Assembly (NCBI GenBank): GCA_018335795.1
Contig: JAGXRP010000035.1
Location: 1 to 64,000 of the forward strand
DNA length: 64,000 nt
From: Desulfobulbaceae bacterium
Lineage (GTDB): Bacteria; Bacteroidota; Ignavibacteria; Kapaibacteriales; UBA2268
Direction of reading: 5' to 3'
Shown here: one piece after another, positions 1-7,669 of the stretch
Position numbering within the stretch: position 1 is the stretch's first letter
Layout: the number at the start of each line of letters is the position of its first letter
Position numbers and translations under genes: made by a program
Notes under the pieces: model-generated
What the model was told of the DNA's origin: nothing
Database searches by the model: none
Seen by the model: only the letters and a program-made list of their open reading frames with translations

Positions 1-252
1 AAAAGGCAATTGTTATGACAATGCAATAACAGAAACATTTTTCCATACATTAAAAATGGAATTAGTTTACCAAACACGATTTAAAACAAGGAGTGAAGCT
101 GAGATGATGATATTCGAGTATATTGAAGTGTTCTATAACAGACATAGGATGCATTCCAGTTTGAATTATTTATCTCCGCTAGAATTTGAACAACAATTTT
201 TTAGTAACAAATAATCTCTTATATTTGTGTACACAAAACTGGGGGAAGATCA
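1..252 (+). mobile_element. Right end of an IS3-family insertion sequence (left part outside window)
   Basis: The first 252 bases hold the 3' end of an IS3-type transposase gene and, about 38 bases after its stop, what looks like the terminal inverted repeat. Read inward from the right on the minus strand, the end is tgatcttcccccagttttgt, with the TG start and C-run common in IS3-family ends. The outer boundary at 252 is inferred from the TG/CA terminal dinucleotide and from where the neighbouring gene's reading frame stops. The left end and target duplication are not visible, so the element cannot be classified to subgroup. Confidence 0.7.
2..214 (+). CDS. IS3-family transposase (OrfB), C-terminal 70 residues, 5' partial
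   Basis: The open frame enters from the left edge and ends at TAA 212-214. It encodes the end of a DDE integrase-core transposase: the stretch [15 protein letters not shown] carries the family's third catalytic acidic residue (the Glu of NAxxETFF...LKxE). It is followed by the usual C-terminal pattern, an aromatic [16 protein letters not shown] motif and a PLEFEQ ending. No frameshift or stop is seen in this part, so the gene may be intact outside the window. It would cut and join the ends of the insertion sequence around it. The segment is short, but family assignment is secure from the motif. Confidence 0.9.
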   Translation, partial: KGNCYDNAITETFFHTLKMELVYQTRFKTRSEAEMMIFEYIEVFYNRHRMHSSLNYLSPLEFEQQFFSNK

Positions 253-621
253 AGGTGTATCTTTATATTGCTTTCCTTCATCCTGAGTAACACAATGATC
301 TCCAGTGAACCAAGATGTTTTTCCTTCTTGAGAAATGGGTAAACCATTATTAGTACATAACTTTTTCTCAACAGTAGTACCAACTTTTAAATGCACTTCA
401 AAACTTGGCCATGGTGAACCAGTTGGAAATGGGCCACAAATTTTCTGAGAACCATTCTTGTTAAACTCTCCAAACCCTTTTTCGTTTGAATAATTAGAGC
501 CATCTTTGATATTTGTCCTATATTTACAAAATTTACTGCAATTACCTGCTGGATTTTTACAACTTGATACAATACATAATATCAGAAAAACGCTTAGAAC
601 TGTACAAACTTTTTTATACAT
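250..621 (-). CDS. Cys-rich lipoprotein of unknown function, 3' end probably truncated by the IS
   Basis: This encodes about 123 residues with a signal peptide ending in a lipobox-like IVSSC, so an outer- or inner-membrane lipoprotein is likely. The mature part has five further cysteines (in NCSKFCK, ICGP, LCTN and HCVT). I do not recognise the family. I chose ATG 621 because an AGGAG lies 6 bases upstream; an in-frame TTG at 627 overlaps that site. The stop codon TGA (252-250) coincides with the terminal TGA of the IS inverted repeat. The natural C-terminus has therefore probably been replaced by IS sequence, and the gene is probably a truncated remnant, though still translatable. Confidence 0.6.
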   Translation of the reverse strand: MYKKVCTVLSVFLILCIVSSCKNPAGNCSKFCKYRTNIKDGSNYSNEKGFGEFNKNGSQKICGPFPTGSPWPSFEVHLKVGTTVEKKLCTNNGLPISQEGKTSWFTGDHCVTQDEGKQYKDTP

Positions 622-623
622 TT

Positions 624-722
624 TCAACTCCTAAAAATAATAATAGATGAATGTAATTGAAAACTAAAAGAAAAACAGACTATCAACAAACCAAATAGCA
701 AAAGAATAATGTTATTATCCAT
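624..722 (-). CDS. Small hydrophobic peptide (32 aa), possible leader of the lipoprotein gene
   Basis: An ATG at 722 has AAGGAG with a 6-base spacer, the same arrangement as the next gene. The frame runs 32 codons to TGA 626-624, inside the Shine-Dalgarno of the lipoprotein gene (start 621). The product begins MDNNIILLLFGLLIVCFSF and is one short membrane-spanning or signal-like segment, with no soluble part. Overlap of its stop with the downstream ribosome site would allow translational coupling. It could be a real micro-protein, a leader peptide or a chance frame; the good ribosome site and tight overlap favour the first two. Confidence 0.4.
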   Translation of the reverse strand: MDNNIILLLFGLLIVCFSFSFQLHSSIIIFRS

Positions 723-923
723 ATGCAACTCCTTGTTGTAAAACAATGATTATATTTAAAACTTAATGCTAATTCTATAAAATTTCCATTGTTTATGAAA
801 AATCCATATTTATTCTTAGGACACCTTTTTGCAAAACAAATAAAATAATATGACACTTCCAAATTTTATTTTAAAATTTCAAAAAAAAAATCAATTATTT
901 TCCGTTCCAATGCTCCATAACAC
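723..923. other. AT-rich intergenic region without recognised genes
   Basis: About 200 bases between the small hydrophobic ORF and the terminator of the next minus-strand gene. The stretch 841-900 is almost pure A/T. The minus-strand promoter of the small ORF and lipoprotein should lie here, but I could not pick a convincing -33/-7 pair. No further ORF with a ribosome site was seen. Confidence 0.5.
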
Positions 924-960
924 AAAAAACCCTCATCAAATCAAGTCTGACAAGGGTTTT
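924..960 (-). terminator. Rho-independent terminator of the T9SS cargo gene
   Basis: Arms aaaaccct (926-933) and agggtttt (953-960) form an 8-bp stem. On the minus strand the stem is followed by a run of T. It lies about 20 bases after the stop of the minus-strand gene ending at 982. Confidence 0.7.
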
Positions 961-981
961 AGAGAGTGGAAAATTTTCGTT

Positions 982-1887
982 TTATCTTTGGATTACAAAT
1001 CTGCCTGATTCGGGTATGCCGCCGGTGGTGATTGTGTAGTTATATACGCCATTGCCCAGACTCACTCCGGTGATGATGTGATTGATTTTGCCGGCACTCG
1101 ACACATTGACATTTTGCTTAGATACCACATTGCCCGATACGTCGCTGATAGTCAATTCATATACGCCCTGTGTGGGTGCGTTGAATTCGAGATTAATGGC
1201 ATCATTTGCAGGATTGGGGAATACATTTGCGTTATATCGTGCTGCAGATTGGTCGGATTTTTGGAAAAGTCCACCTTCGTCTTCAAATGGGCTACCGTCC
1301 CAAAGCATCACTCTCATAAGCTGATGTTCAGGATTATTCTCAAATTTATTGCCCTTTCCATATTTGCCTTTGCCCTTGCCATGATTTGGGCATTCCGCCG
1401 ATTTGTTCTCACATTCAGCTTTTTCGACGTTTTCTTGTTTCCATTCGCGTTTCATAGTACGCATATCATCTTGCCATTTTTCCGATTTTGGCTGAATCTC
1501 TTCTTTTAAATTTGCGAAAAAGTCAGAGTGGTTCTCAATTATAGGAAGCAACTGAGCATGCATTTCTTTCATTTGCTCTCTCATCGGATGATTTTTGCCT
1601 TTTTTGCCGCCTTTGTTGCCTCTGTCCGGTGTGAAATTTCTCATGTGTTCGAGCCCGTCTTTCTTGAATTCGGTAGCTTTTGCTCTTGCACTATTCAAAA
1701 TTGCCAATTCATCGCTATTCAATTCCTTATCAATTTGGCTCTTCCAAATATTCATTTGAGGGTGTATGTTTTGTTCTGCGTAAGTTCGGATGTCAGCTTT
1801 CAAATCGTCGAAGTTTTTTTGAGTCTGCGAAAACAATAGGATTGATGAAAATGCTATAAAAACTGTAATTGCTAAGATGCGTTTCAT
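982..1887 (-). CDS. Secreted Spy/LTXXQ-like protein with C-terminal T9SS sorting domain
   Basis: This 301-residue protein has an N-terminal signal peptide (MKRILAITVFIAFSSILLFS). A helical, charged region (about 25-150) follows, with residues reminiscent of Spy/CpxP-type periplasmic proteins (methionine- and lysine-rich helices). Next come a Gly/Lys-rich linker with HGKGKGKYGKG (about 170-180) and a final ~80-residue domain starting NVFPNPAND and ending SGRFVIQR. That last domain matches the type A sorting domain of type IX secretion cargo, so the protein is probably exported by T9SS and anchored or released at the cell surface. The Spy-like resemblance is weak; the sorting domain is clear. 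It is a single gene with its own terminator. Confidence 0.75.
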   Translation of the reverse strand: MKRILAITVFIAFSSILLFSQTQKNFDDLKADIRTYAEQNIHPQMNIWKSQIDKELNSDELAILNSARAKATEFKKDGLEHMRNFTPDRGNKGGKKGKNHPMREQMKEMHAQLLPIIENHSDFFANLKEEIQPKSEKWQDDMRTMKREWKQENVEKAECENKSAECPNHGKGKGKYGKGNKFENNPEHQLMRVMLWDGSPFEDEGGLFQKSDQSAARYNANVFPNPANDAINLEFNAPTQGVYELTISDVSGNVVSKQNVNVSSAGKINHIITGVSLGNGVYNYTITTGGIPESGRFVIQR

Positions 1888-1958
1888 TTTGATACTCCAA
1901 GTCTAATTTTAAAAAACTATTTACAGAAATTAGACAATTGAAGGCAGAAAAGGTTTAA

Positions 1959-2774
1959 TCACTTAGCGACAATCACATCAATACTCGCTCCGAGCGGTGC
2001 CAATTCGGATTGTGATGGGCTTTGTCCGATGACAGTATTTGAAGTGAAGGTTTCGCTTCCGATGTATTGAACATTGCCCAACACGAAGCCTTTTTCTTCC
2101 AAAATCACTTTGACTTCCTCTAAAGTATGCCCTAAAAGCACCGGAACAGGATTTTGTGCATCTGAACCCTTGCTGACTACTAAATCAATTATTTGACCAT
2201 ATGGTATCAGCTGACCCGAATTTTTGCTTTGACGCATAACCGAATCTTTGGGGATATTGTCGGAGAAATCGTAGCTGATTTCGCCAAGTTGAAATCCACG
2301 TTTCATCAATTCGAATCGTGCCGTGCTCAAGTGCAATCCTATCAAATGTGGTACTGCAACTTTTTCTTTACCTTTGCTCACGGTCAGATAGACGGTTCTG
2401 CCTACTTTAACTTCCGTTGATGAATTCGGAACCTGCTTGATTACAGTTTCAGGAGGGAATTCCTCGCTATATTGTTGTGTCGAAACAGCATAATTTAAAC
2501 CATTTTGTTTTAGAATGCTTGAAGCATTGCGCAGATTCGAGCCTGTCACCTCCGGCACCTTGACAAGGTCACGGTTATGAACCATCGCAGGCATTATCCA
2601 AGCATCAAAAATGACCAATAAAAGATAGACTGAAACAAGGAAAATCCCGGTCACATATATATAAGGCAATGCCTGTTTGGAATCAAACTTCATATTAAAT
2701 CCCGAAAATTTGTATTCGTCTTTTGGACGATACTTGCTATATGGCTTATGTTCTCTATGTAATTCCTCGTTCAT
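1959..2774 (-). CDS. Membrane-anchored protein with three PASTA domains
   Basis: The protein has a short cytoplasmic N-terminus, one membrane helix (around YIYVTGIFLVSVYLLLVIF), then three consecutive PASTA repeats (about residues 70-140, 140-210 and 210-271). Each has the PxxxGxxxxxA...L...G...V pattern and ends in a VSKG-type strand. PASTA domains bind peptidoglycan fragments or penicillin-type ligands. Here there is no kinase or transpeptidase domain, so this is a stand-alone cell-wall sensor or scaffold, a form common in Bacteroidota. An in-frame TTG at 2792 could add six residues (MIDKIE); neither start has a clear ribosome site. I kept the ATG. Confidence 0.85.
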   Translation of the reverse strand: MNEELHREHKPYSKYRPKDEYKFSGFNMKFDSKQALPYIYVTGIFLVSVYLLLVIFDAWIMPAMVHNRDLVKVPEVTGSNLRNASSILKQNGLNYAVSTQQYSEEFPPETVIKQVPNSSTEVKVGRTVYLTVSKGKEKVAVPHLIGLHLSTARFELMKRGFQLGEISYDFSDNIPKDSVMRQSKNSGQLIPYGQIIDLVVSKGSDAQNPVPVLLGHTLEEVKVILEEKGFVLGNVQYIGSETFTSNTVIGQSPSQSELAPLGASIDVIVAK

Positions 2775-2813
2775 TTCAATTTTGTCTATCAAATCTCAAA
2801 ATTTTATCAAGTA

Positions 2814-2821
2814 CAAATCTA
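2814..2821 (-). promoter_or_regulatory. Possible Bacteroidota-type -7 element of the PASTA gene
   Basis: On the minus strand this reads TAGATTTG, matching TAnnTTTG. It sits 20-40 bases before the possible starts of the PASTA gene. No good TTTG -33 partner was found at 19-23 bases, so it is a weak call. Confidence 0.25.
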
Positions 2822-2880
2822 ATAATATTTCGTGTCACTTACGTTAATAATTCAGTTAAGAAGTAAATTTTGGAGATAAA

Positions 2881-3915
2881 TTGCAAATACTCGAAAAAGT
2901 TCGAAATCTGTTATATCCGGCATTCGAACAAGCCCGTACAGCCATACACAAATCTGGACGCATTTGGATTTCGACTCACCGCAACCCCGATGGCGATGCA
3001 ATAGGTTCGGAGCTTGCTCTCTACCATGCATTGACTGCGATTGGCAAGAAAGTTGAAATCGTAAATTGCGACCCAACACCATATAATTTGATGTTTACGG
3101 ATAAAAACTCTATTATCAAAAGTCATAAAGATTACTCGTTTGATGCTTCATATGTTGATTTGATAATCATTGTCGATTTGAACGATTCGTCACGCCTCGG
3201 AACTCTTGCACCGATTTTCAATGAATCTAAAGCTTTCAAGCTATTGATTGACCATCATACCGAAGCAAATATCAATGTTGATTTGTCTATAGTCAATACC
3301 CAAGCAACTTCCACAGGTGAGTTGGTGTATTATTTCTTGAAATTTCTCGATATTGATTTAAACAGCGACATCGCCCAAAATCTCTATCTTGCAATTATGA
3401 CAGACACGGGCAGTTTCCGTTTCCCCAGAACTGATGCAAGCACTCATAAAATAGTAGCCGATATTTTGCAATATGACGTTAATCCGGTCGATATTTATGA
3501 ACAAGTCTATAATACGAATTCCATTAATTCTATTCATATTCTCGGTTCGGCTCTCAAAAATATCACGCTACATTATGACGGGAAATTGGCAATTATGCGA
3601 ATAAGCGCCGAGATGCTCCGTTCCGCTAATGCTTCAAACGACGATATTGATAATTTCGTCAATCATACTCTTTCAATTGTTGGGACAAAAATTGGCGTGA
3701 TGATAGCAGAGGTAATTGGCAGCGATGAATTGAGGATTTCAATTCGCTCAAAGGGCACGTATTCAGCACGGAAAATTAGCTCGCATTTCGGTGGTGGCGG
3801 GCATTTGAACGCAGCCGGAGCAAGAGTGAAAAATATTTCTTTGGATGACGCATATAAGCAAATAATTGAATTCGCAGAATCTGTAATCGAAAGCACAGGA
3901 ATTAAAAATGAATAA
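2881..3915 (+). CDS. nrnA: DHH/DHHA1 phosphoesterase, NrnA-like oligoribonuclease/pAp phosphatase
   Basis: This 344-residue enzyme has the classic DHH motifs. Motif I is NPDGDAIGSE near residue 40, then an IIVDLND acidic motif, then the DHH triplet in LLIDHHTE, and a C-terminal DHHA1 domain with GGGGHLNAAGA. The family uses a two-metal site to degrade nanoRNA and dephosphorylate 3'-phosphoadenosine 5'-phosphate in the cytoplasm. The start is TTG 2881, supported by a GGAG five bases upstream and by the lack of a suitable ATG. Its end overlaps the mazG start by 8 bases, so the two are cotranscribed and probably translationally coupled. Some members of this family act on c-di-AMP or pGpG; the sequence alone does not exclude that. 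Confidence 0.9.
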   Translation: MQILEKVRNLLYPAFEQARTAIHKSGRIWISTHRNPDGDAIGSELALYHALTAIGKKVEIVNCDPTPYNLMFTDKNSIIKSHKDYSFDASYVDLIIIVDLNDSSRLGTLAPIFNESKAFKLLIDHHTEANINVDLSIVNTQATSTGELVYYFLKFLDIDLNSDIAQNLYLAIMTDTGSFRFPRTDASTHKIVADILQYDVNPVDIYEQVYNTNSINSIHILGSALKNITLHYDGKLAIMRISAEMLRSANASNDDIDNFVNHTLSIVGTKIGVMIAEVIGSDELRISIRSKGTYSARKISSHFGGGGHLNAAGARVKNISLDDAYKQIIEFAESVIESTGIKNE

Positions 3916-4723
3916 AAAAGCCGAAATCCCGCTTCCTTCCAACCCGGAAGATGCAATATCACAATTTGAAGCATTTGTCGAAATTGTGAAAATTCTCCGT
4001 AGAGATTGTCCTTGGGACAGCACCCAGACAAACCGCTCGATTGCACATCTGATGATAGAGGAAGTTTACGAAGCTATTGATGCAATTTACGAAAATGACG
4101 ATGCCGAATTCTCGAAAGAATTGGGCGATTTATTGCTTCATATCGTGCTGCATGCAGTGATAGCAGAGGAAAGAATGGCATTCGATTTAAAAGATGTAAT
4201 CAAAAAAATATCGGCAAAAATGATTCATCGTCATCCGCACGTATTCGGCGACACAAGTGTTGATGGGGTAGAGCAGGTGATGCAAAATTGGGAAGCTTTG
4301 AAGCTGAAGGAATCCGGCGGCGGAGAACGAAAATCTGTCCTCGATGGCGTCCCTAATAGTCTTCCGGCTTTGCTAAGAGCAGAAAGAATTCAACATAAGG
4401 CATCTCGTGTTGGCTTTGATTGGGATAATCCGGACGACGTTTGGGCAAAAGTTTTTGAGGAAATCACAGAATTCAGACATGAATTGAAAAGTGGAAATAA
4501 TGAAAAAGCTGAACAAGAATTTGGCGACTTGCTATTTGCATTAGTGAATGCAGCGAGATTTGAAGGCATTGTCGCAGAACAGTCTTTGCATCTGACGAAC
4601 AACAAATTCACAAAGCGCTTTTATTATATTGAAAAAATCGCACGCGAACGTGGACTTGACCTCAATGATATGACTTTGGAGGAGATGGACGAAATTTGGC
4701 TTGACGCTAAAAATTTTGAATAG
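3908..4723 (+). CDS. mazG: Nucleoside triphosphate pyrophosphohydrolase MazG
   Basis: This 271-residue protein has two tandem MazG domains. The first carries IEEVYEAIDA...ELGDLLLHIVLHA (EExxE plus ExxD metal ligands, about residues 50-95). The second carries FEEITEFRHEL...EFGDLLFALVNAA (about 185-225). Full-length MazG hydrolyses NTPs to NMP and pyrophosphate, acting in house-cleaning and stringent-response control. The start overlaps the end of nrnA by 8 bases, so both are one operon of nucleotide turnover enzymes. Confidence 0.92.
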   Translation: MNKKAEIPLPSNPEDAISQFEAFVEIVKILRRDCPWDSTQTNRSIAHLMIEEVYEAIDAIYENDDAEFSKELGDLLLHIVLHAVIAEERMAFDLKDVIKKISAKMIHRHPHVFGDTSVDGVEQVMQNWEALKLKESGGGERKSVLDGVPNSLPALLRAERIQHKASRVGFDWDNPDDVWAKVFEEITEFRHELKSGNNEKAEQEFGDLLFALVNAARFEGIVAEQSLHLTNNKFTKRFYYIEKIARERGLDLNDMTLEEMDEIWLDAKNFE

Positions 4724-4745
4724 TTGACTAAATTTCTTATATTTG
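4715..4745 (+). promoter_or_regulatory. Bacteroidota-type promoter of the Cys-rich/TonB receptor operon
   Basis: TTTG (4715-4718) and TATATTTG (4738-4745) are separated by exactly 19 bases, matching the Bacteroidota consensus TTTG-N19-TAnnTTTG. The -33 part overlaps the end of mazG. Transcription should start near 4752, about 30 bases before the start codon at 4784. Confidence 0.65.
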
Positions 4746-4783
4746 TATTGTAACTTTTTGCATTTTTAAGTGTTTATATTGAT

Positions 4784-5284
4784 ATGTTGATGATAAAGTA
4801 CATAATGTCTGTTATTTTAATGGTGACAACCTTAACTGTCACCATTGGAGTCACCTTGCATGAACACTTTTGTGGTATGTCCGGCGAGGTAACTATCAAT
4901 ATTATCGAAAGAGTTGATTGTCATTGCGAAAGCGAAGAATCTTCTTGTGAAGTTTCTCAGGAACATTCAGCGTCATGTTGCAGTGTCGAAAGCGAAAAAG
5001 TAGATTATCCTGTTGAAGTCAATCGCGCAAAATGTTGCGAAGAAACAATTACTGTCATTCAGCTTGACGAACAGTTCCTTAGTAACACAATTCATGAATA
5101 TTTAATCAAATACCCGACAGAATATATTCGGACATTTGCTATTGATTTTTGCGAAAAACACGAAATCAAAACTTGGGAAAAGCGGCTAAAGATGCTTTAC
5201 TCAGGTTTCAAAGATAATTTAATCAAATTTATTTACCTTCTTTCAAATTACGAACGAGAAGAACTCCCCAAGTCCTCATTGTAA
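4784..5284 (+). CDS. Small Cys-rich exported protein preceding a TonB receptor (HYC_CC_PP-like)
   Basis: This 166-residue protein begins with a hydrophobic signal or anchor (MIKYIMSVILMVTTLTVTIGV). An LHEHFCG motif follows and then cysteine clusters DCHCES, SSCEVS, SCCSV and KCCEE. It resembles the small HYC_CC_PP-type proteins found beside TonB-dependent receptors in Bacteroidota, although the typical HYC is HEHFC here and the PP is not evident. The His/Cys pairs suggest heavy-metal binding, possibly copper; that is inference. It directly precedes the receptor gene and shares its promoter. There is no strong ribosome site. Confidence 0.6.
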   Translation: MLMIKYIMSVILMVTTLTVTIGVTLHEHFCGMSGEVTINIIERVDCHCESEESSCEVSQEHSASCCSVESEKVDYPVEVNRAKCCEETITVIQLDEQFLSNTIHEYLIKYPTEYIRTFAIDFCEKHEIKTWEKRLKMLYSGFKDNLIKFIYLLSNYEREELPKSSL

Positions 5285-5341
5285 CTCCTTTTTTTGTATT
5301 TATACAATCAATTAATTTTTTTAATTAATAAGGATAAAACA

Positions 5342-7561
5342 ATGAGAAATCATATTTTGTTAATTATATTTTCAATATTTTTTATAAGTATTAACCTTTT
5401 TTCGCAACAAATCATTACAGGTACTGTATATGGAGTGGGTGCGGATGAAGAAAAAATCCCCTTGTCTAAAGCTCGTATCACATGGATGAATTCCAATGTG
5501 GGCACTTTAACCGATGATAAGGGCAACTTCAAAATTGAAGAAATACAAGGCGGTCACAATTTAATCATCAGCTTTTTGGGATATGTCAGCGACACAATCC
5601 ACGTCCACGACTATGAAGGGACGCTTGAAATTGTAATGGATAAATTTACAACCACTGATGAAATCACTGTTACCGGAAGGATGACTGATGCGACCATTTC
5701 AAAATCAGATATTTCAAGCAATTTTAAAATTTCCGAAAAAGGTTTGCAAAAGGCAGCATGCTGTAATTTAGCTGAAAGTTTTGTGACAAATGCAGCAGCT
5801 GATGTCGAATTCTCCGATGCTGTCACTGGAGCCAGGCAGATTAAACTTCTTGGTTTGCAAGGGATTTACAGCCAGTTGATGTTCGAAAATATTCCCTCTT
5901 TAAGAGGATTAGCAACGTCATTTGGCTTGTCTTATGTTCCGGGACCTTGGATGCAATCAATTTCCATTTCAAAAGGTACATCGTCCGTTGTAAATGGTTA
6001 TGAATCAATTACAGGACAAATCAATCTGGATTTCAAAAAACCGGAAGATTATAACCCTATGCATTTCAATGTGTTTACAGAAGAAATCGGACGATTTGAA
6101 GCAAATGTTGACGCAACTTACAGATTATCCGATGAAATTAGTACGATGGTGTTTTTGCATGGCAATAGCAGCAGTTTTGACCATGACTTCAACGGAAATG
6201 GTTTTACTGACCATCCTTTGGTTCAGCAATTCAACTTCATGAATCGCTGGAAACTTCAGTACGACAGATTCGAATCTGTAACAGGAGCGCATATTATCGT
6301 TGAAGATCGCCAAGGCGGACAAAGTGATTTTCTACGTGGAACTAATAAAGACGCTTACGGCATTGACATTAAAACTAATCGTTTCCAAGTGTTTTCTAAA
6401 AATGGATTCTTGTTGGACGAAGACGCAATTTCTTCAATCGGGACGATTGTTTCGTTTACTCATCATAGCCAAAAATCATTTTTCGGCAAACGTACTTATG
6501 ACGGCGAACAAAATTCATTTTATGCGAATTTTATTTTCGACCATAGCTTTGCAGATTACGAAGCAGAAGAAAAATACGCGAAATTGACAACCGGCTTAAG
6601 CTTTCAATACGATAATTTGAATGAAAGTTTGGATTTAAACCCTACAAATCGTAATGAACTTGTTCCGGGTATCTTCACTGAATTTTCTTATTCGGGACTG
6701 CAAAACTTCATATTTACAGCAGGATTGAGAGCGGATAATCATAATCTATATGGAACTTTTATCACACCTCGTTTCCACATAAAATATGACCTGACTGCAA
6801 GTACTGTATTGAGAGCGTCAGCTGGCAAGGGCTATCGCTCATCTTATATTTATGCCGAAAATTCTGCAATTCTTGCTTCATCGCGAAATATAATTATCGA
6901 AAGTGACCTAAAGCAAGAAGAAGCATGGAATTACGGGCTAAATACTACGTCGGAATTTGATTTCGGTGGTGTTTACTTCACACTAAATATTGATTATTTC
7001 CATACACAGTTTATAAATCAAGTAGTTATGGATATGGATAGAGATGTAAATTCAATTTATTTCTCAAATCTTGATGGCGAGTCATATTCCAATAGCTTCC
7101 AAATTGATTTAATCATCGAACCATTCAGTGGTTTTACAGCATCAACTGCGTATAGAATTAACGATGTGAAAAGCACCTATAACGGGGTGTTGATGGATAA
7201 GCCTTTGCAAAGTTTCGTCAAAAGCTTTTTGAATCTTGCATACACATTGCCTGACGAATCTTGGAGTTTCGATTTTACATTTGATTACAACGGCAAGGGT
7301 AGATTGCCATCTACTGCAAACAATCCTGAAGAATATCAATTAGCCGACGAATTTCCCGGTTACTTGATGCTTCACACACAAATCACCAAACGTTTTGGAC
7401 AATTTGAAGTTTATATTGGAGGCGAAAATCTCAGCGATTACATTCAGCCGAATCCGATAATCGCAGCGAACGACCCTTTTGGACCGTATTTCGATACTTC
7501 TATGATTTGGGGACCGATTATGGGTAGAAAAATTTATATGGGTGCAAGATACACACTCTAA
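5342..7561 (+). CDS. TonB-dependent outer-membrane receptor with carboxypeptidase-like N-terminal domain
   Basis: This 739-residue protein has a signal peptide (MRNHILLIIFSIFFISINLFS). A carboxypeptidase-regulatory-like beta domain follows (about 24-105, with SNVGTLTDDKGNF). Next come a TonB-box-like DEITVTGRM stretch, a plug with GLQGIYSQLMFE and a GYESITGQI motif, and a long beta-barrel ending in an aromatic-rich strand with terminal Leu. ATG 5342 is chosen because AAGGA lies 7-8 bases upstream; an upstream TTG frame at 5294 has none. It imports a ligand across the outer membrane using TonB energy. The Cys-rich neighbour points to a metal substrate, but the sequence does not prove it. Confidence 0.9.
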   Translation: MRNHILLIIFSIFFISINLFSQQIITGTVYGVGADEEKIPLSKARITWMNSNVGTLTDDKGNFKIEEIQGGHNLIISFLGYVSDTIHVHDYEGTLEIVMDKFTTTDEITVTGRMTDATISKSDISSNFKISEKGLQKAACCNLAESFVTNAAADVEFSDAVTGARQIKLLGLQGIYSQLMFENIPSLRGLATSFGLSYVPGPWMQSISISKGTSSVVNGYESITGQINLDFKKPEDYNPMHFNVFTEEIGRFEANVDATYRLSDEISTMVFLHGNSSSFDHDFNGNGFTDHPLVQQFNFMNRWKLQYDRFESVTGAHIIVEDRQGGQSDFLRGTNKDAYGIDIKTNRFQVFSKNGFLLDEDAISSIGTIVSFTHHSQKSFFGKRTYDGEQNSFYANFIFDHSFADYEAEEKYAKLTTGLSFQYDNLNESLDLNPTNRNELVPGIFTEFSYSGLQNFIFTAGLRADNHNLYGTFITPRFHIKYDLTASTVLRASAGKGYRSSYIYAENSAILASSRNIIIESDLKQEEAWNYGLNTTSEFDFGGVYFTLNIDYFHTQFINQVVMDMDRDVNSIYFSNLDGESYSNSFQIDLIIEPFSGFTASTAYRINDVKSTYNGVLMDKPLQSFVKSFLNLAYTLPDESWSFDFTFDYNGKGRLPSTANNPEEYQLADEFPGYLMLHTQITKRFGQFEVYIGGENLSDYIQPNPIIAANDPFGPYFDTSMIWGPIMGRKIYMGARYTL

Positions 7562-7582
7562 TTCTTCGCTACAATCGAAATT

Positions 7583-7620
7583 AAAAAGGGTGATTGCAGT
7601 CGCAGTCACCCTTTTCTTTT
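7583..7620. terminator. Bidirectional rho-independent terminator
   Basis: The 14-bp stem aaaagggtgattgc / gcagtcaccctttt (one G-T pair) has a 4-base loop and T-runs on both sides. It lies between the convergent TonB receptor gene and glnN, and can serve both. Confidence 0.85.
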
Positions 7621-7669
7621 ATACATTACTTTTTGCCAACTAAAATAATTAATAAAGTAAATATTTATT

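Noticed and set aside
1078-1509. 143-codon plus-strand ORF opposite the T9SS cargo gene
   Set aside because: It is antisense to a protein with a clear signal peptide and sorting domain, with no ribosome site or recognisable domain.
4724-4745. Sigma-70-type TTGAC (4724-4728) as -35 for the TATATTTG at 4738
   Set aside because: Only 11 bases lie between them, too short; the TTTG at 4715 gives the proper 19-base spacing.
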